Shown: positions 1 through 6,527, counted from the stretch's first letter. The stretch: 31,216 nt of DNA from Pedobacter sp. UBA4863 (GCF_002399615.1 NZ_DHDZ01000046.1:1-31216); one strand, 5' to 3'. Numbers and translations: made by a program. The notes: a model not told the origin generated them from the letters alone.

Positions 1-216
1 CACCACAACATGAAACGGACCAACAGCAGGGGCATGGCACAAGCTAACAAACATGTTTTAATGGCCGCATTGAGCTATAATCTAAAGAAACTGCTCAAAT
101 TCACTCGTAAAAACCCAACCATCATAGCGCAAAGCATGCCTTCAATTAAGGGAGTGCTTTTTTGGTTTGAAATAGCTATTGGTAGTGTTAAAGTAAGCCG
201 ATTAGAGCTACGTTAA
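1..216 (+). CDS. IS1182-like transposase, C-terminal end (5' cut by window)
   Basis: The frame is open from base 1 (His-His-Asn before the first Met) and ends at TAA 214-216, so the gene starts outside the window. The core NSRGMAQANKHVLMAALSYN followed by LKKLLKF resembles the C-terminal tail of IS1182-type DDE transposases common in Bacteroidota, where a similar asparagine/arginine-rich segment closes the catalytic domain. Only about 70 residues are visible and no catalytic acidic residue is included. It lies directly beyond the broken distal end of the cassette array, which suggests that insertion of this element truncated the array. Family assignment is from motif memory and is moderately sure. 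Confidence 0.6.
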   Translation, partial: HHNMKRTNSRGMAQANKHVLMAALSYNLKKLLKFTRKNPTIIAQSMPSIKGVLFWFEIAIGSVKVSRLELR

Positions 217-372
217 CAACAAAATTTTACAAGCTATAAAAACAACCAACCTCGCTTAAAGGGGCTTAAATGAAGTTGCATATTGTTAGGTTTTTGCTTT
301 TTTAAAGAGTTGTGCAACAGTTACCGATGTTATGCGGTCGGCTTTCGATTTCAGTCAGTTTTATCATTGTCT
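217..372. other. IS end / truncated attC remnant
   Basis: This is the gap between the transposase stop and the cassette gene stop. On the minus strand a 9-base box CCGCATAAC (complement near 329-337) matches exactly the reverse complement of the start of the same cassette (GTTATGCGG at 1217-1225). It is therefore the R''-type end of cassette 3. The CTCCGCA-containing centre and the second arm seen in the two intact sites are absent, so the site appears cut, probably by the adjacent IS. GTTGCATATTGTTAG and GAGTTGTGCAAC form a weak inverted pair here. The exact IS terminus cannot be fixed. Confidence 0.45.
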
Positions 373-579
373 TTAACAGCAATTTGTCCCGGCTTGAATG
401 GATGGACATTTCACTGTTCCATAGCTACAAAATACACAACAGTCGCCCTGTTTTGGCTTTAATACCTTTTTGCAGCTTTCGCACTCGTAAAAATATTGGC
501 AAGCGTCTGTCGGCATAGTTTCTTCTTTCTTATGTCCACATTCAGGGCAAGTGATAGTTGATTGCAGGATTATGTTCAT
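373..579 (-). CDS. GDCCVxC domain protein in mercury cassette
   Basis: This 68-residue, cysteine-rich protein carries the signature GDCCVFC at residues 46-51, which defines the small GDCCVxC family often found beside mercury transport genes. Other cysteines form CPEC (11-14), CESC (33-36), C58 and a terminal CC (67-68), so metal or mercury binding is likely, although no biochemical role is established to my knowledge. Its ATG overlaps the stop of merTP by four bases (ATGA), implying translational coupling. It is the second gene of cassette 3. In some relatives of this family one cysteine is replaced by selenocysteine; here all positions are ordinary cysteine codons. Confidence 0.8.
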   Translation of the reverse strand: MNIILQSTITCPECGHKKEETMPTDACQYFYECESCKKVLKPKQGDCCVFCSYGTVKCPSIQAGTNCC

Positions 580-1175
580 TTTATTTCTTTTTTGTCGGTT
601 ACGGAATAGCCTGTTTTAGTTATGGCTTTTTCTATCTCTTGAATGTCGGTTTGAGTTCTATCAAATTCTATGATTGCGTTGCCGTTGTCGTAAGAAACAT
701 TCGTCTTAATTATTCCTGTCAGTTTATTTACTTCGTGATTTACGTTTTCTTCACAACCTGCACAAGTCATTCCGTTAATTGTAAATTCTGCTGTTTTAAT
801 GTTTGATTGGTCGGTTATGATTGTTTGACTTTCTGTCTTTGGAAAGAATATGTGGACATAACTTGGAAACGCAAGCATCAGTCCTGCAAAAACTGTTACG
901 AAACCCAAAAACTTTTTTGTCTGAATAAAGGGTGTTTTTTCAGTTGTGTCGCAGCAGTCAATTTGTTTTTGAGGTTTCAGTTTTTGATACCAAGCAAACG
1001 CAAGAACCAAAACTGTCAAGCCAATTAAATATGGTCTGAATGGGTCAAGCCAAGAGAAAGTAGAAGCAAGTCCACTTGTTCCAGCCAACAGAGCCAAAAC
1101 AGGTGTAATGCAGCATAGTGATGCCGAAATTGCTGTCAAAAGTCCAAGTCCTGCAAGTTTATTATCTGATTTCAT
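576..1175 (-). CDS. merTP: Mercuric transport protein MerTP (MerT-HMA fusion)
   Basis: This 199-residue inner-membrane protein would bring Hg(II) into the cytoplasm. The N-terminal half is MerT-like, with a first membrane helix containing the vicinal pair C21-C22 in ASLCCITP, a second helix near 47-62, a cytoplasmic C74-C75 pair, and a third helix near 88-105. The C-terminal part is an HMA metal-binding domain with GMTCAGC (C138 and C141), equivalent to MerP fused to MerT. ATG at 1175 follows a short leader inside the cassette. No merR, arsR-type regulator or merA is visible, so in this window it is a transporter without its reductase. It overlaps the GDCCVxC gene by four bases. Confidence 0.9.
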   Translation of the reverse strand: MKSDNKLAGLGLLTAISASLCCITPVLALLAGTSGLASTFSWLDPFRPYLIGLTVLVLAFAWYQKLKPQKQIDCCDTTEKTPFIQTKKFLGFVTVFAGLMLAFPSYVHIFFPKTESQTIITDQSNIKTAEFTINGMTCAGCEENVNHEVNKLTGIIKTNVSYDNGNAIIEFDRTQTDIQEIEKAITKTGYSVTDKKEIK

Positions 1176-1216
1176 TTTCTTACTGTCAATGTCGTTGGTT
1201 GTTGTCTTTTAAGCTG

Positions 1217-1354
1217 CCGCATAACGTTTTCGGGCTTAGCGAAGGTGGCGATTTTTACCACAAAACGTGATGCGGAGAACCAAACTTTGATTAACCACAG
1301 ATTTGTTTGCGGAGTACTGAACCGCCACTTTTGCTAAGCCCGTGTTAGCTGTGG
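1217..1354 (-). other. attC-like recombination site A (end of cassette 2)
   Basis: Left arm CGGGCTTAGCGAAGGTGGCG (1231-1250) and right arm CGCCACTTTTGCTAAGCCCG (1323-1342) pair over about 20 bases with two or three mismatches. The arms are bordered by GTT/AAC core boxes at 1223-1225 and 1344-1346. The central spacer carries two direct copies of CTCCGCA, each followed by a GTGGTWA motif, and closely matches the spacer of site B. The site lies just after the cassette 2 gene in the direction of transcription. The outer flank GTTAGCTGTG (1344-1353) is the exact reverse complement of CACAGCTAAC at the other end of cassette 2. Confidence 0.75.
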
Positions 1355-1362
1355 TTTTTCTT

Positions 1363-1974
1363 TTAAGCAAGTCCATATTTCTGTCCGTATTCTTTTACCG
1401 TTTCTAAAAAATGCGGGTTAGTTTTCTCCTTCAAAATTGTCAAATATTCTGTCTTTGCCTTGTCAATTTGCTTTAATTCAGCATAGACTATAAGTTTACC
1501 CAAAGGTGCCAAAATTAATTTCTCGGTGTCTAGTAGATTTAAAAAGTCTTCTTTCGTTTTCGTCTTGTCGAAATAGGGTAAAATATATTTTGTAAGGTTT
1601 GTCTGCATTTCAACTATCAAAGTATTCTCATCAGTCTTCTCGTCAATGTCATACCAAGTGTCGTGTTGGTTTCTGAGTTCCCCAATACGCTTCCTAATTA
1701 AACATTCTGGTTCAGTCGGAAAGGTTGGGATTTCTTTTCCTTCATTGTATGTCAATCCAGTCCAGTGTTCAGGAAGAAATAGTCCTGTGTTAATTGTAAA
1801 GTTTATATGGTCTTTAGAGTAAAAGGAACTTTTTTGAATATTGATTATTTGTCCTAAATCCTGTCCTTGTAAATAGAAATTGTTAGCCTTCTTTTTAAAT
1901 CCAAGGGGCTTTAAGATTTCGTGAAATCCGTCTTTAATTACTCTGTCAAATTTTATTTCTGTTACAGTCTTCAT
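1363..1974 (-). CDS. DUF4304-like hypothetical protein (cassette 2)
   Basis: From ATG 1974 the protein has 203 residues and begins MKTVTEIKFD. An upstream ATG at 2046 is rejected because its first residues would be encoded by the attC-like site. The pattern of a short helix, then LKPLGFKKKANNFYL, then a strand-rich segment with FYSKDHINFTINTGLF, fits DUF4304 (PF13211-type) proteins, whose function is unknown. The C-terminal ~90 residues are helical and lysine-rich. It is the sole gene of cassette 2, starting about 35 bases inside the cassette end and stopping about 10 bases before its attC-like site, typical integron-cassette packing. No secretion signal or membrane segment is seen. Confidence 0.75.
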   Translation of the reverse strand: MKTVTEIKFDRVIKDGFHEILKPLGFKKKANNFYLQGQDLGQIINIQKSSFYSKDHINFTINTGLFLPEHWTGLTYNEGKEIPTFPTEPECLIRKRIGELRNQHDTWYDIDEKTDENTLIVEMQTNLTKYILPYFDKTKTKEDFLNLLDTEKLILAPLGKLIVYAELKQIDKAKTEYLTILKEKTNPHFLETVKEYGQKYGLA

Positions 1975-2000
1975 TGTCTGTTTGTGTCGGTCGTTAAAAT

Positions 2001-2141
2001 CACAGCTAACGTTTTGCAGATTTGCGATGGGCGGGATTTTTACCACTAATGTTTATGCGGAGCACAAAACTTTCGGTTACCACTAAACTGTCTGCGGAGC
2101 ATGAAACCCCGCCTATTGCAAATGTGCTGTTACCAGCAGTG
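2001..2141 (-). other. attC-like recombination site B (end of cassette 1)
   Basis: Left arm 2011-2036 (GCAGATTTGCGATGGGCGGG at its core) pairs with right arm 2107-2128 (CCCGCCTATTGCAAATGTGC). Core boxes AAC (2008-2010) and GTT (2129-2131) border the arms. The spacer contains two direct CTCCGCA copies on the minus strand and is clearly homologous to site A, while the arms differ in sequence but keep the pairing. This is the pattern of structure-conserved sites. The outer flank GTTACCAGCAGTG matches, as reverse complement with one difference, the sequence CATTGCTGGTAAC at 2773-2785, the beginning of cassette 1. Confidence 0.75.
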
Positions 2142-2182
2142 TTTTTTTCTCTGTCTAAATGGTCCATATCGAAGTCTGGGTG

Positions 2183-2485
2183 CTATTTTATTTTTTCAAC
2201 CTCTATCCAACCTTCGTTTGCATGAAGCATGTAACAGACTATTGCGTCTTTTGCTGAACCGTTACATTCCTTTATCTTCTTGAAAGTCGCTGTTACAGCC
2301 GTCCCGTCTGAAAAGGATGAAACCTTTTCGAGGTTGCAAACTTGAAAGTCCTTGCCGTCTAAACGCAAATATGTCCCTGTGCAGTCACGCTCTACTGTTA
2401 CAGTTTGATTTCTCTCTTTTTTACAACTTGTAAACATTGTTGTCAAAACGAATAGAATTAAAATTGTTGAATATGTTTTTTGCAT
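2183..2485 (-). CDS. Small predicted lipoprotein (cassette 1)
   Basis: This protein has 100 residues. A positively charged start and the hydrophobic run TILILFVLTTMFTSC end in a lipobox cysteine at residue 21, so the mature protein should be a membrane-anchored lipoprotein of about 80 residues. The mature part contains three cysteines (DCTGTYL, QVCNLEK, KECNGS) plus a fourth in IVCYML, and reads as a compact beta-rich domain. I do not recognise a family. It is the only convincing gene of cassette 1. The long stretch between the cassette start (2784) and this ATG holds a degenerate attC-like relic, so the gene sits unusually deep inside its cassette. Confidence 0.7.
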   Translation of the reverse strand: MQKTYSTILILFVLTTMFTSCKKERNQTVTVERDCTGTYLRLDGKDFQVCNLEKVSSFSDGTAVTATFKKIKECNGSAKDAIVCYMLHANEGWIEVEKIK

Positions 2486-2634
2486 GTCGTATGTGTCTTT
2501 TAAGTTTTAAAAAATTGTCTAAAGTTAAAACGATTTATTGTCTATTGTCGTTGCCTACATTCATTTCTCATTTTCAAAAAGCGTTGTCAGTCGTTTTAGG
2601 TGATTGTCTGCCCGTGATAATTTTTTTCTTTAAA

Positions 2635-2745
2635 AGTCAGCGTTGAACTGTCCACCGCCAAAAGTTTAATAAAAGCACAAAACTTAAAAGTTACTGCAAA
2701 GTCAGATCGAAGTCGTGAAGTGGACAGTCCACCGTTGACTTTACA
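2635..2745 (-). other. Degenerate attC-like relic inside cassette 1
   Basis: AACTGTCCACCG (2645-2656) and CGGTGG/GTGGACAG sequences at 2721-2738 form an inverted pair. The spacer between them (AGCACAAAACTT, then AAAGTTAC) aligns with the centre of site B (AGCACAAAACTTTCGGTTAC). The diagnostic CTCCGCA copies are eroded. Its outer boxes do not match the start of cassette 1, so it does not close a cassette today. Most simply it is the scar of two cassettes that fused after one lost its gene. Confidence 0.45.
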
Positions 2746-2772
2746 AACTGTCGTGGTTGTGTGGTCGTCTAA

Positions 2773-2881
2773 CATTGCTGGTAACTTATATATATGCCTC
2801 ATAAAACCCCAGTTATACAGTCAAAACGTGGTGGCTTATGGGGGTCGTAATCAGCAATATATTTCACAAGGTAAAAAAAAA
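2773..2881 (-). other. attI-like junction between recombinase and first cassette
   Basis: The crossover triplet GTT lies on the minus strand at 2785-2783, in GTTACCAGCAATG, which pairs with the far end of cassette 1. The ~95 bases from there to the recombinase stop (2882) belong to neither cassette nor gene, the place expected for attI in a reverse-orientation integron. ATTGCTG (2775-2781) and CAGCAAT (about 2854-2860) form an inverted pair, and CCCC-rich segments around 2817 and 2840 form a second imperfect pair. No clear promoter was seen. The attI assignment is positional inference. Confidence 0.5.
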
Positions 2882-3928
2882 TTATAGATCATCGAAAGGA
2901 CTTTTTACGTTGCGTAAACTTTTTGTACTTACATGCGTGTAAATCTCTGTAGTTCGGCTGCTTTTATGTCCCAGTATTTCTTGTATATAACGTAAATCTG
3001 TTCCACTTTCTAGCAAATGTGTGGCATAACTGTGCCTTAACCAATGTAGGCTGACTGGTTTTTTGATATTTGTTTTTTCTACTGCTTGTTTAAGTACTTC
3101 GCCTAAAGACCTTTCATCGTACTGCGTTCCTGGTTCTCTGCCTTCAAACAAATAATTAGCTGGTTTATGCGTTTTGTAATAATCCCTTAACAAATCCAAA
3201 ATACTTAAAGAAAGCGGTGCTATCCGGTCTTTTCTCCCCTTTGCTTGTCTAATAATTACTAAATTGCGGTTCGAGTCAATATCTTTTGGCTTTAAGTTCA
3301 GCAATTCGCTCCTACGTAGTCCGCAACTGTAAATCAAGCACAGCATCGCTTTATGTTTAATATTTGCATGTGCATCTAAAATTTTCTTTACCTCTTCTTT
3401 GCTTAATACATTTGGCAACAGTTTTTCTCTTTTGGGCCTGTAAATTTTGTCGATGTTGATTGATGTTTCTTTTATCGTTTTAAAATACAATTTGATAGCA
3501 TTCACAACTTGGTTTTGAAATGATATGGACAGCTTTTTCTCCAGAATATAATCGTTGTAAAATGCAACAACATCTTGGTTGTTAATGTCTTTTATGTCTT
3601 TATCGTTGTAAAAAAACAGAAAAATTTGTAACGCTTCTGCGTAGGTTTTTACGGTGTTTGGGCTATATCTTTTGGTGTTTAAATACTTTTTAAAAATCTC
3701 TATCTGCTCAATTTTAGCTAAACAAGGCACCCCTTTTCCTTTATCCGCTTCTAGGTTAAATTTACCCCTGTTAATTGCCGTGTCGGGTAGGTGCCAAACG
3801 CTTAATGTAGCACTCCACCTTGCATCTGGCAGTTTTCTAAATCGGGCAATTAAGTCGGGTTTATTTTCGTACCAAACAGCAATCCTATTTTTGTTACGAT
3901 GCCGAATGAGCTTTGCTTCGAATTCCAT
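2882..3928 (-). CDS. Tyrosine recombinase of integron/Xer type
   Basis: This is a site-specific recombinase that would cut and exchange DNA at the flanking sites. From ATG 3928 it has 348 residues; an in-frame ATG at 3988 adds 20. In the longer numbering, an N-terminal arm-type domain (about 21-80) and a SAM-like core-binding domain (90-175) precede the catalytic domain. The catalytic set is complete: R225 in GLRRSEL, K250 in AKGRKDR, H315 and R318 in HWLRH, H341 in LGHKS and nucleophile Y350 in EIYTHV. The C-terminus VKSPFDDL resembles the GVRSPLD ending of IntI proteins, but the long insertion before HxxR in IntI is not evident. It is read toward the cassettes, 97 bases from the first crossover. 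Confidence 0.9.
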   Translation of the reverse strand: MEFEAKLIRHRNKNRIAVWYENKPDLIARFRKLPDARWSATLSVWHLPDTAINRGKFNLEADKGKGVPCLAKIEQIEIFKKYLNTKRYSPNTVKTYAEALQIFLFFYNDKDIKDINNQDVVAFYNDYILEKKLSISFQNQVVNAIKLYFKTIKETSINIDKIYRPKREKLLPNVLSKEEVKKILDAHANIKHKAMLCLIYSCGLRRSELLNLKPKDIDSNRNLVIIRQAKGRKDRIAPLSLSILDLLRDYYKTHKPANYLFEGREPGTQYDERSLGEVLKQAVEKTNIKKPVSLHWLRHSYATHLLESGTDLRYIQEILGHKSSRTTEIYTHVSTKSLRNVKSPFDDL

Positions 3929-3988
3929 AAGGGTAAAATTTACTTTTAAAAATAGTGATTTAACCCATAGTGCATTATTGTCCAACAT

Positions 3989-4082
3989 TCCTCCCCCTTA
4001 ATTCCCCCTCCAAAGGGGGACACACATGGTGCTTAATTATGCGATTTGTATATCCCCCTCTTGGAGGGGGCAGGGGGAGGAT
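3989..4082. repeat. C-rich/G-rich inverted repeat element
   Basis: Left arm 3989-4020 (blocks CCTCCCCCTTAATTCCCCCT, then CCAAAGGGGGA) is nearly the reverse complement of right arm 4052-4082, separated by about 30 bases. This is a dispersed Bacteroidota-type palindromic element, and a related copy occurs at 25263-25357. It lies immediately upstream of the recombinase and opens a gene-free kilobase that also holds two further repeat structures. Confidence 0.6.
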
Positions 4083-4286
4083 TTAAGTAAAATACTGATT
4101 ATCAATTATTTGTTTTAACCTTAATAATATACTACGGGTTGATTTAATCAAATGCTTACAATTTTGTTTTAAAATTATGATAGTCAACTATGTTGTATAC
4201 AGATATACCGTTTATTAAAGATAAGCTTTAAGCTATGGAATGATAAGGAGCACTGGTTTTTCGCCTTATCTAACGTATCCACTTTT

Positions 4287-4375
4287 CGGAGTTTGCAACT
4301 CCGTAGTCTTATCATCCGATTTTTAATCCGAACAATAGCCAAGTGAAGATAGGATGGGATTAAAAATTGGACGAT
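4287..4375. repeat. REP-like palindrome cluster
   Basis: CGGAGTTTGCAACTCCG (4287-4303) is a perfect 7-base-arm hairpin. ATCCGATTTTTAATCC (4314-4329) pairs with 4357-4375 with one mismatch and a small bulge. Such paired hairpins resemble the repetitive extragenic palindromes associated with IS200-like (RAYT) transposases, but no such transposase lies in the window. Confidence 0.45.
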
Positions 4376-4443
4376 AGGGAGGTGGTATAGCCATAAAGCA
4401 CAAGTCTGGCTTTTGTTCGGCTTGTGGCACTAAGACTTGCGCT

Positions 4444-4776
4444 CAATGTCATTAAATTAAGGGTTGTAAACACGTTGGCGTGGACGCCAACTTAGGAAAT
4501 CTCTTGTGTTGGTGTCCACGCCAACACTTAACTTAACGTGAGTTTTGGGTCTTAATTTAGCTAAACAGACCCTAACTACGAAGTAGCTGCGAAGCAAAAT
4601 AAATTCAGCGCCTGCTTCGAGTATCGGAGGTGACGGTAAATTGGCGTTTCGTCTCCCAAAATAAATTCGGGACTAGCTTTTAAGGGGCTATCTAATCATT
4701 TTTTTAATCAACATAAATTTAAGTATTTGATTTACAGTACAAAATATCTAAAACTCACGTTAACTTAATGACATTG
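4444..4776. repeat. MITE-like element with 17-bp terminal inverted repeats
   Basis: The ends CAATGTCATTAAATTAA (4444-4460) and TTAACTTAATGACATTG (4760-4776) are reverse complements with a single mismatch, enclosing 333 bases without a gene. Inside, ACTTAACGTGAGTTTT (4531-4546) pairs with AAAACTCACGTTAACT (4750-4765). Two adjacent palindromes, GTTGGCGTGGACGCCAAC (4474-4491) and GTTGGTGTCCACGCCAAC (4508-4525), sit near the left end. The short length, terminal repeats and lack of coding sequence suggest a non-autonomous transposable element. No clear target duplication was found. Confidence 0.5.
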
Positions 4777-4900
4777 GACTTGTAATAAAGAAGGGCTATT
4801 GGTTTTGGTATTTACTTGGGGTTAAATTTTGCTGCTACGCTGCATCTACCGGAATAGGCGCTGGCAACACGCCAAGTTTTTCATCGGGAGTCTAAAACCA

Positions 4901-4942
4901 AAAAGCAGGGTCCACATTATCAAATGTACAAGCCCTGCTTTT
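4901..4942 (-). terminator. Hairpin terminator after accD
   Basis: AAAAGCAGGG (4901-4910) and CCCTGCTTTT (4933-4942) form a perfect 10-bp stem, and an inner ACATT/AATGT pair extends it into a long hairpin. On the minus strand it ends in a T run. It lies 65 bases past the accD stop and could act in both directions. Confidence 0.75.
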
Positions 4943-5006
4943 AGTTATCAATTTGTAGTTAACAGTTCAATTGAGCAATTAAACAGTTAAAACAATTAAC
5001 CAGTAT

Positions 5007-5852
5007 TTAGTTTTTCATCATTTTTAAGAATGTGGCCAGTTTGGCTTTCATCTCTCTACGATCTACAATAAAATCTAGGAAACCGTGTTCCAACACAAAC
5101 TCAGAAGTTTGGAAACCTTTAGGTAAATCTTTTTTGATGGTTTCTTTAATTACACGGGGGCCAGCAAAGCCAATTAAGGCACCTGGCTCGGCAATGTTAA
5201 TGTCGCCCAGCATAGCGTACGATGCCGTTACCCCGCCCGTAGTTGGATCGGTTAACAGCGAAATGTAAGGTATTTTCGCCTGGCTTAACAACGCTAGCTT
5301 TGCCGATGTTTTAGCCATTTGCATCAACGAAAATGCAGCCTCCATCATACGTGCGCCACCAGATTTCGAAATCATTAAAAAAGGCACTTTATGTTTTAGG
5401 CTATAATCTATAGAACGGGCAATTTTTTCGCCTACTACCGAGCCCATAGAACCGCCAATAAAATTAAAGTCCATGCAGGCAATCATAATCTCTTCGCCAT
5501 CTATTTTGCCGTGGGCAGCACGAATGGCATCTTTAAGGCCTGTTTTTTTGGTAGTTTCTACAATTCTATCGGTATATGGTTTGCTATCTATAAAATGTAA
5601 CGGATCGCCAGAAGTAAGGTTGGCAAACAGTTCGGTGTATTCGTTATTGTCGAAAAGTACATTGAAATATTCTTTAGAACCTACGCGTAGGTGGTAATTG
5701 CAGTATTGACAAACCCACTTGCTTTCCTGAAGGTCGGCACTGTGCAGGGCTTTCTTACAGTTCGGACACTTGTTCCATAAGCCGTCTGGTGCCTCTTTCT
5801 TTTCGTCTGTACTAGTGCTAATCCCTTTTTTCTCTCTTTTAAACCAAGACAT
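5007..5852 (-). CDS. accD: Acetyl-CoA carboxylase carboxyltransferase subunit beta
   Basis: This is one half of the carboxyltransferase that passes CO2 from biotin to acetyl-CoA to give malonyl-CoA, the first step of fatty-acid synthesis, in the cytoplasm. The protein has 281 residues, the usual length. An N-terminal zinc ribbon has four cysteines (C29, C32, C48, C51). The crotonase-like domain follows, with SKSGGARMMEAAFSLMQMAK and the DPTTGGVTASYAMLGD segment that shape the acyl-CoA pocket and oxyanion hole. ATG at 5852 gives the canonical MSWFKR start. It stands alone, diverging from fbaA across a repeat-filled gap, with a strong terminator downstream. TTTG-N18-TTTCTTTG upstream (about 5864-5893) is a possible weak promoter. 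Confidence 0.97.
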   Translation of the reverse strand: MSWFKREKKGISTSTDEKKEAPDGLWNKCPNCKKALHSADLQESKWVCQYCNYHLRVGSKEYFNVLFDNNEYTELFANLTSGDPLHFIDSKPYTDRIVETTKKTGLKDAIRAAHGKIDGEEIMIACMDFNFIGGSMGSVVGEKIARSIDYSLKHKVPFLMISKSGGARMMEAAFSLMQMAKTSAKLALLSQAKIPYISLLTDPTTGGVTASYAMLGDINIAEPGALIGFAGPRVIKETIKKDLPKGFQTSEFVLEHGFLDFIVDRREMKAKLATFLKMMKN

Positions 5853-6049
5853 GTGTATTTTTTAAAAATGCGACTACAAAGAAACGAAAAAAATATTTAA
5901 CGCAAAGTGTTTTTAGGGGGTAGGGGTTAGTGGTCGGGTATTGGGTATCAGTAGTCAGTCTATAAATTACCAAATGCTGATGGTTTAATTTTGCATAACC
6001 TGTTAAGTCTCTTGTTTTTAGAAAAGCTAGCACAGTGCTGCTATTTGCA

Positions 6050-6200
6050 GTTAGTCCTGCTTTCGCTTATAGTCCTCAGCTTCGTTGCGCTAACGCTTTC
6101 ACTTGCTTCCGGGCTAATCCGCTCAATCAGGTTTAGGAAGCAGGGTTTGTTGCACTGTTTTAAGTTCTCTAAACCCGATTGTAGTGGAAATACTTTTTGT
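6050..6200 (-). repeat. Dispersed repeat family, copy 1
   Basis: Read on the minus strand, this copy contains ACAAAAAGTATTTCC, then CAATCGGGTTTAGAGAACTT, then GATTGAGCGG. The same succession occurs on the plus strand at 21399-21524 with about 80 percent identity. No ORF of note is present; apparent ORFs across it are not supported. It fills most of the gap between accD and fbaA. Confidence 0.6.
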
Positions 6201-6202
6201 AG

Positions 6203-6260
6203 CGTCATTTCTACAGTCTGCGCCAACCATTCGTTAGATTTCTCTGCGTTCTAAATGACG
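6203..6260. repeat. GTCATTT palindromic element, short copy
   Basis: CGTCATTT (6203-6210) and AAATGACG (6253-6260) face each other, and the right half contains AGATTTCTC (6236-6244). The same arms occur in the fuller element at 26173-26257, so this is a diverged copy of that family. The remainder of the gap to fbaA (6261-6500) is AT-rich with short AATCAATAACC-type tandem repeats near 6330-6370 and no gene. Confidence 0.5.
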
Positions 6261-6527
6261 GTAAATAACAAGACAAAAAGATTGCAACGGAAAACGGGAC
6301 CGGCAGCACGTTTAAAAAACTGCAATTGCTTTTCTAATAAATCAATAACCAATAATCAATAACCAATAAACAAATTCCAATGATCAAACCTCCAGGGTCA
6401 ATAATGAACTTTTAGTTAAAGAGGCAATTAATCAATAAACAGTTTGCAATTAACCAACTAAAAAACTAATGAGCCCAAATAACTAAAAAACAACTTAGTG
6501 TATAATTAACAATAAGTATTTTTTGAT

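Larger units (their letters stand above)
329..3988 (-). mobile_element. Integron-like recombinase plus cassette array
   Basis: A tyrosine recombinase is followed by three minus-strand cassettes: cassette 1 spans 2784 to 2010, cassette 2 spans 2009 to 1225, and cassette 3 runs from 1224 to the broken end near 329. Each intact cassette carries its gene first and its long inverted-repeat site after it, as integron cassettes do. Cassette ends match as reverse complements across GTT: CACAGCTAAC for cassette 2, 12 of 13 bases for cassette 1, and CCGCATAAC for cassette 3. The integrase is read toward the array, the reverse orientation known from Treponema-type integrons. Calling this an integron is inference from architecture. 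The recombinase seems to lack the long insertion before the HxxR box that is typical of IntI. Confidence 0.65.

Noticed and set aside
1975..2046. Upstream extension of the DUF4304-like gene
   Set aside because: The extra residues would be encoded by the recombination site itself and are not expected in the family.
2022..2283. Plus-strand ORFs over site B and the cassette 1 gene tail
   Set aside because: They read through the attC-like site and antisense to the lipoprotein gene, with no recognisable protein.
2596..2802. Minus-strand ORF of 68 codons
   Set aside because: It spans the cassette start and the degenerate attC-like relic, and its residues derive from inverted-repeat DNA. No family or signal is visible.
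4201..4900. Possible CRISPR or tandem repeat array
   Set aside because: The repeats are paired palindromes of different sequence, not regularly spaced direct repeats with unique spacers.
5839..6254. ORFs on both strands in the accD-fbaA gap
   Set aside because: They coincide with dispersed repeats and low-complexity DNA; the translations lack protein-like character.
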